Below, one piece after another: positions 17,576 through 25,111 of a stretch of 64,000 nt of DNA (within the stretch, counting starts at the first letter, position 1; each line of letters opens with the position of its first letter). The notes beneath the pieces were generated by a model. The model saw nothing but the letters and a program-made list of their open reading frames with translations. It ran no database searches and had not been told where the DNA came from. Position numbers and translations under genes: made by a program. Origin of the DNA: Nocardioides sp. YR527 (GTDB taxonomy: Bacteria > Actinomycetota > Actinomycetes > Propionibacteriales > Nocardioidaceae); assembly GCF_900101045.1 (NCBI RefSeq), contig NZ_FNFN01000003.1:62001-126000 (forward strand), in the 5' to 3' direction.

Positions 17576-18258
17576 TCTTCGACCTCTCGACCACGCCGTT
17601 GCGCGAGGTCAACGCCGCGTTGCACGCGGCCGATCTCGACGGCGAGATCGTCCGCGAGATCGTCATCGACAAGCCGGCCGGGGCGCACAGCGTCGCCGTC
17701 GGTCTCGACGCCCCGGTGAAGGTGAGCGTCGAGGGCCACGTCGGCTACTACGCCGCCGGGATGAACCAGCAGGCCGAGGTCGTCATCGCCGGCAATGCCG
17801 GCACCGGCGTCGCCGAGAACATGATGAGCGGCACCGTCGTGGTGCGCGGCAACGCCTCGCAGTCCGCGGGCGCCACCGCCCACGGTGGCCTCCTCGTCAT
17901 CGAGGGGGACGCCGCCGCCCGGTGCGGCATCTCGATGAAGGGCGTGGACATCGTCGTCGGCGGCAACGTCGGTCACAGCTCCGCGTTCATGGCGCAGGCC
18001 GGACGGCTGGTCGTTCGCGGCGACGCCGGCGAGGGTCTGGGCGACTCGATCTACGAGACCCGGATCTACGTACGCGGCACCGTCGCCTCTCTCGGGGCCG
18101 ACTGCGTGGCCAAGGAGATGAGGGCCGAGCACCTCGAGGAGCTCGCCGGGCTGCTCAAGGCGGCCGGCTTCGAGGGCGACGACCTCTCGGCGTACACGCG
18201 CTACGGGTCGGCGCGCTCGCTCTACCACTTCCACGTCGACAACACGGGGGCCTACTGA
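17563..18258 (+). CDS. glxC: GXGXG-motif glutamate synthase subunit (GlxC/MgsB type)
   Basis: The 231-residue right-handed beta-helix protein repeats the GxGxxG pattern: 'GHVGYYAAGMNQQ', 'GNAGTGVAENMMSG', 'GNASQSAGATAHGG', 'GGNVGHSSAFMAQ'. This matches the structural C-terminal domain of GltB found alone in GlxC and MgsB. Its start lies inside the end of the amidotransferase gene and its stop overlaps the ATG of the FMN subunit, so translation of the three subunits is tightly coupled. Confidence 0.85.
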   Translation: MDPLIFDLSTTPLREVNAALHAADLDGEIVREIVIDKPAGAHSVAVGLDAPVKVSVEGHVGYYAAGMNQQAEVVIAGNAGTGVAENMMSGTVVVRGNASQSAGATAHGGLLVIEGDAAARCGISMKGVDIVVGGNVGHSSAFMAQAGRLVVRGDAGEGLGDSIYETRIYVRGTVASLGADCVAKEMRAEHLEELAGLLKAAGFEGDDLSAYTRYGSARSLYHFHVDNTGAY

Positions 18259-19580
18259 TGAGCACCAGCAACTGGGGGCTGCGCGAGTCTGCCACCTTCG
18301 ACCGGCAGACCATCGCCGCCATCCAGCGCGCCGCCGAGACCGGCATCTACGACATCCGCGGCGGGGGCGCCAAGCGGGCCCTCCCGCACTTCGACGACCT
18401 GCTCTTCCTCGGCGCCTCGATGTCGCGCTACCCGCTCGAGGGCTACCGCGAGCGTTGCGACACGGATGTCGTCCTCGGATCGCGCTTCGCGAAGTTCCCA
18501 CTACACCTGGCGACCCCGGTGACCATCGCGGGCATGTCGTTCGGTGCGCTGAGCGGCCGCGCGAAGGAGGCGCTGGGTCGCGGTGCGTCGGAGGTCGGCA
18601 CATCGACCACCACCGGCGACGGCGGCATGACCCCCGAGGAGCGCGGCCAGTCCAAGCACCTCGTCTACCAGTACCTGCCGAGCCGCTACGGGATGAACCC
18701 CGACGACCTGCGCAAGGCCGACGCAATCGAGGTCGTCCTCGGCCAGGGCGCAAAGCCCGGTGGCGGTGGCATGCTCCTCGGGCAGAAGATCTCCGAGCGG
18801 GTGGCCGGCATGCGCACCCTGCCGCAGGGCATCGACCAGCGCTCGGCGTCGCGGCACCCCGACTGGACCGGGCCCGACGACCTCGCGATCAAGATCAACG
18901 AGCTGCGCGAGATCACCGACTGGGAGAAGCCGATCTACGTCAAGGTCGGTGCGACCCGCACCTACTACGACGTGAAGCTCGCCTGCCACTCCGGCGCCGA
19001 CGTGGTCGTCGTCGACGGCATGCAGGGCGGGACCGCGGCCACCCAGGACGTCTTCATCGAGCACGTCGGGATCCCGACGCTCGCCGCGATCCCGCAGGCC
19101 GTCCAGGCGCTGCAGGAGCTCGACCTGCACCGCAAGGTCCAGCTCGTCGTCTCCGGCGGCATCCGCAACGGTGCCGACGTCGCGAAGGCGATGGCGCTCG
19201 GCGCGGACGCGGTCGCGATCGGGTCGGCCGCACTCATCGCGCTCGGCGACAACGACCCGCGTCTCGCCGCCGAGTACGAGGCCCTGGGCTCCGCCGCCGG
19301 CTTCTACGACGACTTCCAGGACGGTCGCGACCCCGCGGGCATCACCACCCAGGATCCCGAGCTGGCCGCCCGGTTCGACCCGGTCGCCGGCGGGCACCGC
19401 CTCGCCAACTTCCTGCGGGTCATGACGATGGAGGCACAGACCATCGCGCGCGCCTGCGGGAAGGCACACCTGCAGCACCTCGAGCCCGAGGACCTGGTCG
19501 CGATCTCGATCGAGGCCGCCGCGATGGCCCGGGTCCCGCTGGCCGGCACCAGCTGGATCCCCGGCCAGGGCGGGTTCTGA
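18258..19580 (+). CDS. glxD: FMN-binding glutamate synthase-family subunit (GlxD/MgsC type)
   Basis: The 440-residue TIM barrel shows the GltS FMN-domain sequences: 'PVTIAGMSFGALSGRAKEALG', 'GDGGMTPEERG', 'DVVVVDGMQGGTAA' and 'LVVSGGIRNGADVAKAMALGADAVAIGSAAL'. I do not see the clustered cysteines that bind 3Fe-4S in full GltB; the only cysteines are isolated. That is a point to check for how electrons reach FMN. The start codon overlaps the previous stop. It completes the three-subunit set with the amidotransferase and GXGXG proteins. Confidence 0.85.
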   Translation: MSTSNWGLRESATFDRQTIAAIQRAAETGIYDIRGGGAKRALPHFDDLLFLGASMSRYPLEGYRERCDTDVVLGSRFAKFPLHLATPVTIAGMSFGALSGRAKEALGRGASEVGTSTTTGDGGMTPEERGQSKHLVYQYLPSRYGMNPDDLRKADAIEVVLGQGAKPGGGGMLLGQKISERVAGMRTLPQGIDQRSASRHPDWTGPDDLAIKINELREITDWEKPIYVKVGATRTYYDVKLACHSGADVVVVDGMQGGTAATQDVFIEHVGIPTLAAIPQAVQALQELDLHRKVQLVVSGGIRNGADVAKAMALGADAVAIGSAALIALGDNDPRLAAEYEALGSAAGFYDDFQDGRDPAGITTQDPELAARFDPVAGGHRLANFLRVMTMEAQTIARACGKAHLQHLEPEDLVAISIEAAAMARVPLAGTSWIPGQGGF

Positions 19581-19584
19581 GCCG

Positions 19585-20106
19585 ATGCCCGGGCCGGCGC
19601 ACGTCCTCATCGACAGCGGGGACGTGGCGCCGGTGCCGTGGCGCAACGGGCTCGGGCGCACCCGCGAGCTGCTCGTGGGCCCCGGGTGGCGACTCAGCCT
19701 CGCCGACCTCGCCGCACCCGGCCCGTTCTCGTCGTTCCCCGACAGCGACCGGGTGCACCTGCCCCTCGAGGGCGGCTACGCGCTGGTGGTCGGCGGCCAC
19801 CCGATCCAGGCCCGTGCCCTCCAGCCGGTGGGCTTCCCGGGCGAGGCTCCGGTGGTGCTGCAGGACCTGGAGCGGCCGACCTCCGCGCTCAATCTGATCA
19901 CCGACCGGTCGATCTGCAGCGGCACGCTCCTCGTGGCCCGCCACGAGGGCACGGTCACCTGGCCGGCGTACGTCCGGGCGGTGGTGCTGCTCGATCGGCC
20001 CACGCCGCTGGTCGCCGTGGCCGGCGACGAGCCGCTCACCCTCCACCTCACCGGCGGTCCCGTCGCCGAGGTCCATATCCCCGAACCCAAGGAGCACCAG
20101 TCATGA
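19585..20106 (+). CDS. HutD/Ves family cupin protein
   Basis: The 173-residue double-stranded beta-helix protein starts with 'DVAPVPWRNGLGRTREL', followed by 'WRLSLADLAAPGPFSSFPDSDRVHLPLEGGYALVV'. This is the HutD/Ves signature (P.P.W.NG.G.T.E, then R.S.A.....PFS..PG.DR). HutD proteins accompany histidine-utilisation genes and are thought to sense or limit a pathway intermediate such as formylglutamate. Here no hut genes are near. The gene starts 4 nt after the FMN subunit and overlaps the next ATG by 4 bp, so it belongs to the amine operon. The function here is unknown. Confidence 0.8.
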   Translation: MPGPAHVLIDSGDVAPVPWRNGLGRTRELLVGPGWRLSLADLAAPGPFSSFPDSDRVHLPLEGGYALVVGGHPIQARALQPVGFPGEAPVVLQDLERPTSALNLITDRSICSGTLLVARHEGTVTWPAYVRAVVLLDRPTPLVAVAGDEPLTLHLTGGPVAEVHIPEPKEHQS

Positions 20107-21281
20107 CCGGCAATCGAGTCGTCATCGTCGGCGGCGGGCTGATCGGCCTCTCGATCGCTCGCGCGCTGACCGAACGCGGCATCGGCGACGTACTCGTCCT
20201 CGAGCGGCACAGCCTCGCCAGCGGCGGGACCGGAAAGTCCAGCGGCATCGTCCGCGCCCACTACGGCGTCCCGTCGATCGCCGCGATGGCCTGGCGCAGC
20301 CTGCCGGTCATCGAGAAGCTCGGTGACGCCGTCGGCTTCCGGCAGGTCGGCTACACCGTCATCGTCGGCGAGGAGAACGAGGAGCCGCTGCGTGCCAACA
20401 TCGCCATGCACCAGTCGCTGGGCATCGAGGCCGAGATGCTCGACGTCGACGAGCTGGCCGCGCTGTGGCCGATGATGAACGTCGAGGACGTCGCCGCGGC
20501 GGCGATCGAACGTCGAGGCGGGTACGCCGACGCCTCCCAGCTCGCGCTCCACTTCGGCCAGGTCGCCCGCGAGAAGGGCGCGAAGGTCCGGCAGAACACC
20601 CCGGTCGCGCGCGTCCTGACCCAGGGCGACAAGGTCACCGGCGTCGCGCTGGAGTCCGGCGAGGTGATCGAGGCCGACACCGTGATCGTCGCCGCCGGCT
20701 GGTGGTCGGCGAAGCTCCTCGCCGACCTCGGCCTCGACTTCCCCATCGAGGGCTACCGCTCGGAGCTGCTCATCGTCGACGCGGGCGTCCCGCTCGTCGA
20801 TGTGCCCGTGGTCTCCGACCTGGTCAGCCTGCAGTACTGCCGGATCGAGGGCTCCGGTCAGTTCCTCGTCGGCAACAGCGACCACGGCGACCACGAGAAC
20901 CGCTACGTCGACCCCGACGACTACTCCAACATCGCCAGCGAGGCCGGCATCGAGAAGTACGCCGAGAAGGTCATGCACCGCTTCCCGGGCTTCCCGGACC
21001 CCTCGGTGACCCACACCTACGCCGGCGTCTACGACGTCCCGCCCGACTGGAACCCGGTCATCGCGCCGGTCGGCCCGGACGGGCTCGTGCTCTGCGCCGG
21101 CTTCGCCGGCCACGGCTTCAAGATCAGCCCGGCGGTCGGGGACCTGGTCGCCGATCTCGTGCTCGAGGGCGACAGCACCGACCCGGACGTACCGGCCCGC
21201 GACTTCCGCTTCGAACGGTTCGCCGAGGGCGACCTGCTCCGCAGCCCGCACCCGTACGTCGGCGCGGGGGAGATGCGATGA
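20103..21281 (+). CDS. DAO-type FAD-dependent oxidoreductase (sarcosine oxidase beta-like)
   Basis: The 392-residue flavoprotein opens with 'RVVIVGGGLIGLSIARALTERG' (FAD GxGxxG) and 'GTGKSSGIVRAHYG', the region before the flavin ring in the D-amino-acid oxidase/sarcosine oxidase family. The C-terminus 'LCAGFAGHGFKISPAVGDLVADLV' is the closing FAD motif. The HH/RS flavinylation patterns of heterotetrameric sarcosine oxidase are not evident. Such enzymes oxidise secondary or N-methyl amino acids to an imine or aldehyde. Its operon position between HutD and an M20 amidohydrolase suggests it releases the amine or ammonia handled by the GlnT and Glx-like proteins. The substrate is not identified. 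Confidence 0.85.
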   Translation: MTGNRVVIVGGGLIGLSIARALTERGIGDVLVLERHSLASGGTGKSSGIVRAHYGVPSIAAMAWRSLPVIEKLGDAVGFRQVGYTVIVGEENEEPLRANIAMHQSLGIEAEMLDVDELAALWPMMNVEDVAAAAIERRGGYADASQLALHFGQVAREKGAKVRQNTPVARVLTQGDKVTGVALESGEVIEADTVIVAAGWWSAKLLADLGLDFPIEGYRSELLIVDAGVPLVDVPVVSDLVSLQYCRIEGSGQFLVGNSDHGDHENRYVDPDDYSNIASEAGIEKYAEKVMHRFPGFPDPSVTHTYAGVYDVPPDWNPVIAPVGPDGLVLCAGFAGHGFKISPAVGDLVADLVLEGDSTDPDVPARDFRFERFAEGDLLRSPHPYVGAGEMR

Positions 21282-22495
21282 GCGGCCCTCGCCCCGACAC
21301 CGTCAGCGGGCTGCTCGCCGAGATCGCCGACATCGGCCGGGACCCGGTCCGAGGTGGCTACTCCAGGCCGGTGCTGTCGGGAGCGGAGCTGAGCCTGCGC
21401 GAATGGTTCGTCGCCCACGCCGACAAGCGCGGTCTCGAGGTGACCACCGACCGCAACGGCGTCATCTGGGCCTGGCACACGCCGGACGGCAGCTATGCCG
21501 ACGCCGTGGTCACCGGGTCCCACCTCGACTCCGTCCCCGGTGGCGGCGCCTACGACGGCCCGCTCGGTGTCGCCTCCGCGCTGGTCGCCTTCGACCGGCT
21601 GTCGGCGGCCGGTGTCGGTGGTCGGCCGCGGGCGATCGCGGTGTTCCCCGAGGAGGAGGGCTCCCGGTTCGGCGTCGCCTGCCTGGGCTCCCGGCTGCTG
21701 ACCGGAGCCATCGATCCGGCGCGCGCCCTGGCGCTGGCGGACCCCGGCGGGCGTACGTTCGCGGAGGCGTTGCGGGCGGCGGGCGCGACGCCGGAGCATC
21801 TGGGCCCGGACCCCGAGGCGCTGGGCCGGATCGGGACCTTCGTCGAGCTCCACGTCGAGCAGGGCCGGGGGCTGATCGACCTCGGTCAGCCGGTCGCCGT
21901 CGGCTCCTCGATCCTCGGCCACGGCCGCTGGCGGGTGACCCTCTCCGGAGCCGGCAACCACGCCGGCACCACGCTCATGTCGGACCGTCGCGACCCGATG
22001 GTGGCCGCCGGTGCGCTCGTCGTCGGGGTGCGGCGACTGGCCCGTGAGGTCCCCGAGGCGCGGGCGACCGTCGGCCGGCTTGTGCCGACCCCCGGCGGCA
22101 CGAACGTCATCGCCTCACGTGTGGACCTCTGGCTCGACGTACGTCATCACGACGACGCCACGACGCTCGCCCTCGTCGAGCGGATCCGGCAGGAGGCCGA
22201 GCTCGCGGCCGCGGAGGAGGGGTGCTCGGCGGTCATGGCCGAGGAGTCGTTCAGCGCCACGGTCGACTTCGACGCCGGGCTGCGCGACGAGCTCTGCGAG
22301 GTGCTGCCGGGCGCTCCGGTGCTCGCGACCGGCGCCGGCCACGACGCCGGGGTGCTCAAGGCCCACGTGCCCACCGCGATGCTCTTCGTACGCAACCCCA
22401 CCGGTGTCTCGCACGCTCCTGACGAAGCGGTCGAGGACGTCGACGCCGAGCACGGTGCCCTCGCCCTGGCGCATACGCTCGAGCATCTCGCCTAG
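21278..22495 (+). CDS. M20 Zn-dependent amidohydrolase (carbamoylase/allantoate type)
   Basis: The 405-residue metallo-amidohydrolase belongs to the M20/hydantoinase-carbamoylase family. Metal-binding motifs are 'GSHLDSVPGGGAYDGPLG', 'EEEGSRFG', 'LHVEQGRGL' and the late 'GAGHDAG'. The dimerisation insert starts at 'GNHAGTTLMSDRRDPM'. Family members hydrolyse N-carbamoyl-L-amino acids, ureidoglycolate or allantoate, releasing ammonia and CO2. The ATG overlaps the previous stop by 4 bp. Together with the flavoprotein it points to a ureido or N-carbamoyl/N-methyl amino acid as the operon's substrate, but the sequence alone does not say which. Confidence 0.85.
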   Translation: MSGPRPDTVSGLLAEIADIGRDPVRGGYSRPVLSGAELSLREWFVAHADKRGLEVTTDRNGVIWAWHTPDGSYADAVVTGSHLDSVPGGGAYDGPLGVASALVAFDRLSAAGVGGRPRAIAVFPEEEGSRFGVACLGSRLLTGAIDPARALALADPGGRTFAEALRAAGATPEHLGPDPEALGRIGTFVELHVEQGRGLIDLGQPVAVGSSILGHGRWRVTLSGAGNHAGTTLMSDRRDPMVAAGALVVGVRRLAREVPEARATVGRLVPTPGGTNVIASRVDLWLDVRHHDDATTLALVERIRQEAELAAAEEGCSAVMAEESFSATVDFDAGLRDELCEVLPGAPVLATGAGHDAGVLKAHVPTAMLFVRNPTGVSHAPDEAVEDVDAEHGALALAHTLEHLA

Positions 22496-22504
22496 GCTTC
22501 CCGC

Positions 22505-23155
22505 GTGGGCACCGAGCAGGAAGACCTGATCCGCAACACCGCAGGCATCGCGCGCGACCGCGACCCCGGGGCGGTGGCGGAGGAGCTTGCGCTCGAGAAC
22601 GCGATCGGTGCGAACGTACGCGCCCTACGGTTGCGCTACGAGCTCTCCGTCACCGAGCTGGCCGACCGCATCGGCATCTCCAAGGCGATGCTGTCGAAGA
22701 TCGAGAACGCCCAGACCTCGTGCAGCCTCGGCACCCTGGCCCGCCTCGCCCACGGACTCGACGTCCCGGTCTCCGCGCTGATCCGCGGCGCTGACGGCGA
22801 GCGTGAAGCCTCCTATACGAAGGCCGGACAGGGCGCGGAGATCACCCGCACGGGCACCAAGCAGGGCCATGCCTACGAGCTGCTCGGTGCGCTGCGCGGC
22901 GAGCACAAGCGGCTGGAGTGCCTGATGGTCACGCTCTCCGAGGACAGCGAGGTCTACCCCCTCTTCCAGCACCCCGGGACCGAGTTCCTGCACATGCTCG
23001 AGGGCGTCATGGACTACGGCCACGGCCGCTCGGTCTACCGGATGGAGCCGGGCGACTCGCTCACCCTCGACGGGGAGGGGCCTCACGGCCCGACGGGCCT
23101 GGTGCAGCTGCCGGTCCGGTTCCTCTCCGTGATCGCCTTCCCCGACGGCACCTGA
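22505..23155 (+). CDS. XRE family regulator with C-terminal cupin domain
   Basis: The 216-residue protein has an N-terminal lambda-Cro-type HTH (about 35-90, 'VRALRLRYELSVTELADRIGISKAMLSKIENAQTSCSLGTLARLAHGL'). Its C-terminal cupin (about 145-212) contains 'PLFQHPGTEFLHMLEGVMDYGHG'. The GTG start is 9 nt after the M20 stop, making it the last gene of the GlnT operon. XRE-cupin proteins usually control amino acid or polyamine catabolism in response to the substrate. A probable target is the palindrome pair upstream of glnT. Its stop codon abuts, without a spare base, the stop of the convergent terC gene. Confidence 0.87.
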   Translation: MGTEQEDLIRNTAGIARDRDPGAVAEELALENAIGANVRALRLRYELSVTELADRIGISKAMLSKIENAQTSCSLGTLARLAHGLDVPVSALIRGADGEREASYTKAGQGAEITRTGTKQGHAYELLGALRGEHKRLECLMVTLSEDSEVYPLFQHPGTEFLHMLEGVMDYGHGRSVYRMEPGDSLTLDGEGPHGPTGLVQLPVRFLSVIAFPDGT

Positions 23156-24382
23156 CTACTCCTCGCGGAGGATCTTCGGGGGGCCTGCGGGGGTGGCCTC
23201 GCCGCGCTCGACGGCGGCGTTGTGGCTGGCGAGGGCGCGTTCGAGGAGCTCCATGAGAGGGGTCTCGTCGCGGGCCGTCTGCAGCGACTTCGGGCCGAGG
23301 GAGACGATGAGGTCGCGCTCGGCGAGGAGTGCGTTGTGGATGCGCTCGCGCTCGGCCGGGTCGGCGGTGTATTCGGAGTCGAGGTAGGCGGCGGCGTGGC
23401 GGCGGGCGTTGTTGATGGCGTTCTTCGTGCGACCGCGCTTGCTGAAGAGCGAGGCGACGATGGTGACGACGAGGACACCGAGGATGACGGTCAGGGAGAG
23501 GCCGGTGCTGATCTCGACCACGTGCACGGGGTCGCCGTCGTTGATGAACGGGACGTTGTTCTCGTGGAGGGCGTGCAGGATCAGCTTGACGCCGATGAAG
23601 GCGAGGATCGCGGCCAGTCCGTAGGACAGGTAGATGAGCCGGTCGAGCAGGCCGTCGAGCAGGAAGTAGAGCTGGCGTAGGCCGAGCAGCGAGAACGCGG
23701 TCGCGGTGAAGACGATGTAGACGTTCTGGGTGAGGCCGAAGATCGCCGGGATCGAGTCGAGGGCGAAGAGGATGTCGGTGCCGCCGATGGCGACCATGAC
23801 CAGCAGCATCGGGGTCAGGATGCGCTTGCCGTCCTCCACCGTGAAGAGCTTGTCGCCGTCGTAGTGCTCGCTGACGTGGAACAGCCGCCGGGCCAGGCGG
23901 ACGACGAAGTTCTCCCCGTGGGAGTCGTCGTCGGGCTTGAGCATGTTGCCGGCCGTCATCAGCAGGATGAGGCCGAACAGGTAGAAGACCCAGGCGAAGG
24001 TGTTGATCAGGGCAGCGCCCACGAAGATGAACCCGGTGCGCGCGATCAGCGAGAAGGTGATCCCGAAGAGGAGCACCTTCTGCTGGTCCTCGCGGGGCAC
24101 CCGGAAGCTGGTCATGATGATCAGGAAGACGAACAGGTTGTCGACCGAGAGCGCCTTCTCGGTGATGTAGCCGGCGAAGTACTCCCCGCCCATCGCGCCG
24201 CCGCCGAAGACCAGCACGCCGACGCCGAACAGGAGCGCGATCGCGACGTAGATCGCCGACCAGGTCGCGGACTCCCTCAGCGTGGGCGTGTGGGCCTTGC
24301 GTACGTGGAAGACGTAGTCGAACGCGAGCAGGCCGACGATCGCGGCCACGGTGACCAGCCACACCCATGTCGGTGCGCCCAT
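23156..24382 (-). CDS. TerC family integral membrane protein
   Basis: The 408-residue protein has about nine membrane spans and the TerC family signatures 'EKALSVDNLFVFLIIMTSF' and 'GGTDILFALDSIPAIFGLTQNVYIVFTATAFSLLGLRQLYFLL', with acidic residues inside the membrane thought to bind metal. A charged C-terminal tail of about 80 residues is unusually long. TerC/Alx proteins are linked to tellurite resistance and to manganese export during protein metalation. It is a single gene. The short gap to the TetR gene leaves no room for a yybP-type manganese riboswitch. Confidence 0.9.
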   Translation of the reverse strand: MGAPTWVWLVTVAAIVGLLAFDYVFHVRKAHTPTLRESATWSAIYVAIALLFGVGVLVFGGGAMGGEYFAGYITEKALSVDNLFVFLIIMTSFRVPREDQQKVLLFGITFSLIARTGFIFVGAALINTFAWVFYLFGLILLMTAGNMLKPDDDSHGENFVVRLARRLFHVSEHYDGDKLFTVEDGKRILTPMLLVMVAIGGTDILFALDSIPAIFGLTQNVYIVFTATAFSLLGLRQLYFLLDGLLDRLIYLSYGLAAILAFIGVKLILHALHENNVPFINDGDPVHVVEISTGLSLTVILGVLVVTIVASLFSKRGRTKNAINNARRHAAAYLDSEYTADPAERERIHNALLAERDLIVSLGPKSLQTARDETPLMELLERALASHNAAVERGEATPAGPPKILREE

Positions 24383-24429
24383 GTGACAACCCCCTGAGAA
24401 TCGACCCGAGAGTGGGACCGGACCTCAGC

Positions 24430-25050
24430 CTAGGCGGAGGCCCTCGGGATCGACAGCCCATCGATGATCTGCGGGAGCGCGTCTTCGAGAAGCCGGTCGG
24501 CACGGGGGTCCTCGGGGCGGATCGTACGCATCGTGACGCTGTGCAGGAACACGCCCATCATCGTCTGGGCGAGGAGGTCGCTCGGCATCGTGGAGGTGCG
24601 GTCGAGGCGGTCCAGGGCGAGGTCGACGACCTCGACGAGCTGCTCGCTGAGCGCCGTGAACGTCGCAGAGCTGATCTCTCGCGCATCGGCGTCACGCAGA
24701 CTCTGCAGCACCACCTCGCTCTGCAGGACGAACCAGCGGTCCTGGAGCGGGCGGATCGCGTCGAAGGCCGCGCCGATCAGTGATCCGCTCGAGTCGGCGT
24801 CGCTGTGCTCGCCGACGGCGGTGCGTACGGCCGCGATCAACCGCTCCGACTCCTCCTTGAACGCCTCGAGCAGCACCTCCTCGACGCTGCCGAAGTTGGA
24901 GTAGAACGCTCCGCGCGTGTAGCCGGCCGCGCTGACCAGGTCGTCGACGGTGACCCGGCGCGCCCCACGCTCGACGAAGACGTCGACGGCCGCGGACAGC
25001 AGCCGGGCGCGGGTGTTCGTACGTCGCCTGGGGGCCTTCACCTCGGTCAT
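24430..25050 (-). CDS. TetR family repressor of the MMPL/YhgE export operon
   Basis: The 206-residue protein has a TetR HTH at about 14-58 ('TRARLLSAAVDVFVERGARRVTVDDLVSAAGYTRGAFYSNFGSVEEVL'). The F-Y-S-N-F ending is characteristic of efflux-type TetR repressors. It is divergent from the MMPL transporter gene, with only 61 bp between the two starts. A palindromic sequence in that gap is the likely operator for both directions. The ligand is unknown. Confidence 0.88.
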   Translation of the reverse strand: MTEVKAPRRRTNTRARLLSAAVDVFVERGARRVTVDDLVSAAGYTRGAFYSNFGSVEEVLLEAFKEESERLIAAVRTAVGEHSDADSSGSLIGAAFDAIRPLQDRWFVLQSEVVLQSLRDADAREISSATFTALSEQLVEVVDLALDRLDRTSTMPSDLLAQTMMGVFLHSVTMRTIRPEDPRADRLLEDALPQIIDGLSIPRASA

Positions 25051-25073
25051 GTAGCAATCCTCACATACGCCGA

Positions 25074-25108
25074 CGATACAGTTTCGTATTGAATGCGTTA
25101 ATGTATCG
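25074..25108. promoter_or_regulatory. Putative TetR operator between tetR and the MMPL gene
   Basis: The 61-bp divergent spacer contains CGATACA (25074-25080) paired with TGTATCG (25102-25108). Inside it lies an ATAC-N6-GTAT dyad (25076-25089). The second arm ends 3 bp before the MMPL GTG start, so binding would block transcription of that gene and, by proximity, of tetR. Confidence 0.6.
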
Positions 25109-25111
25109 AAC

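Noticed and set aside
24383..24429. Possible manganese (yybP-ykoY) riboswitch upstream of terC
   Set aside because: Only 47 bp separate terC from the end of tetR, too short for the aptamer, and no matching conserved sequence is visible.
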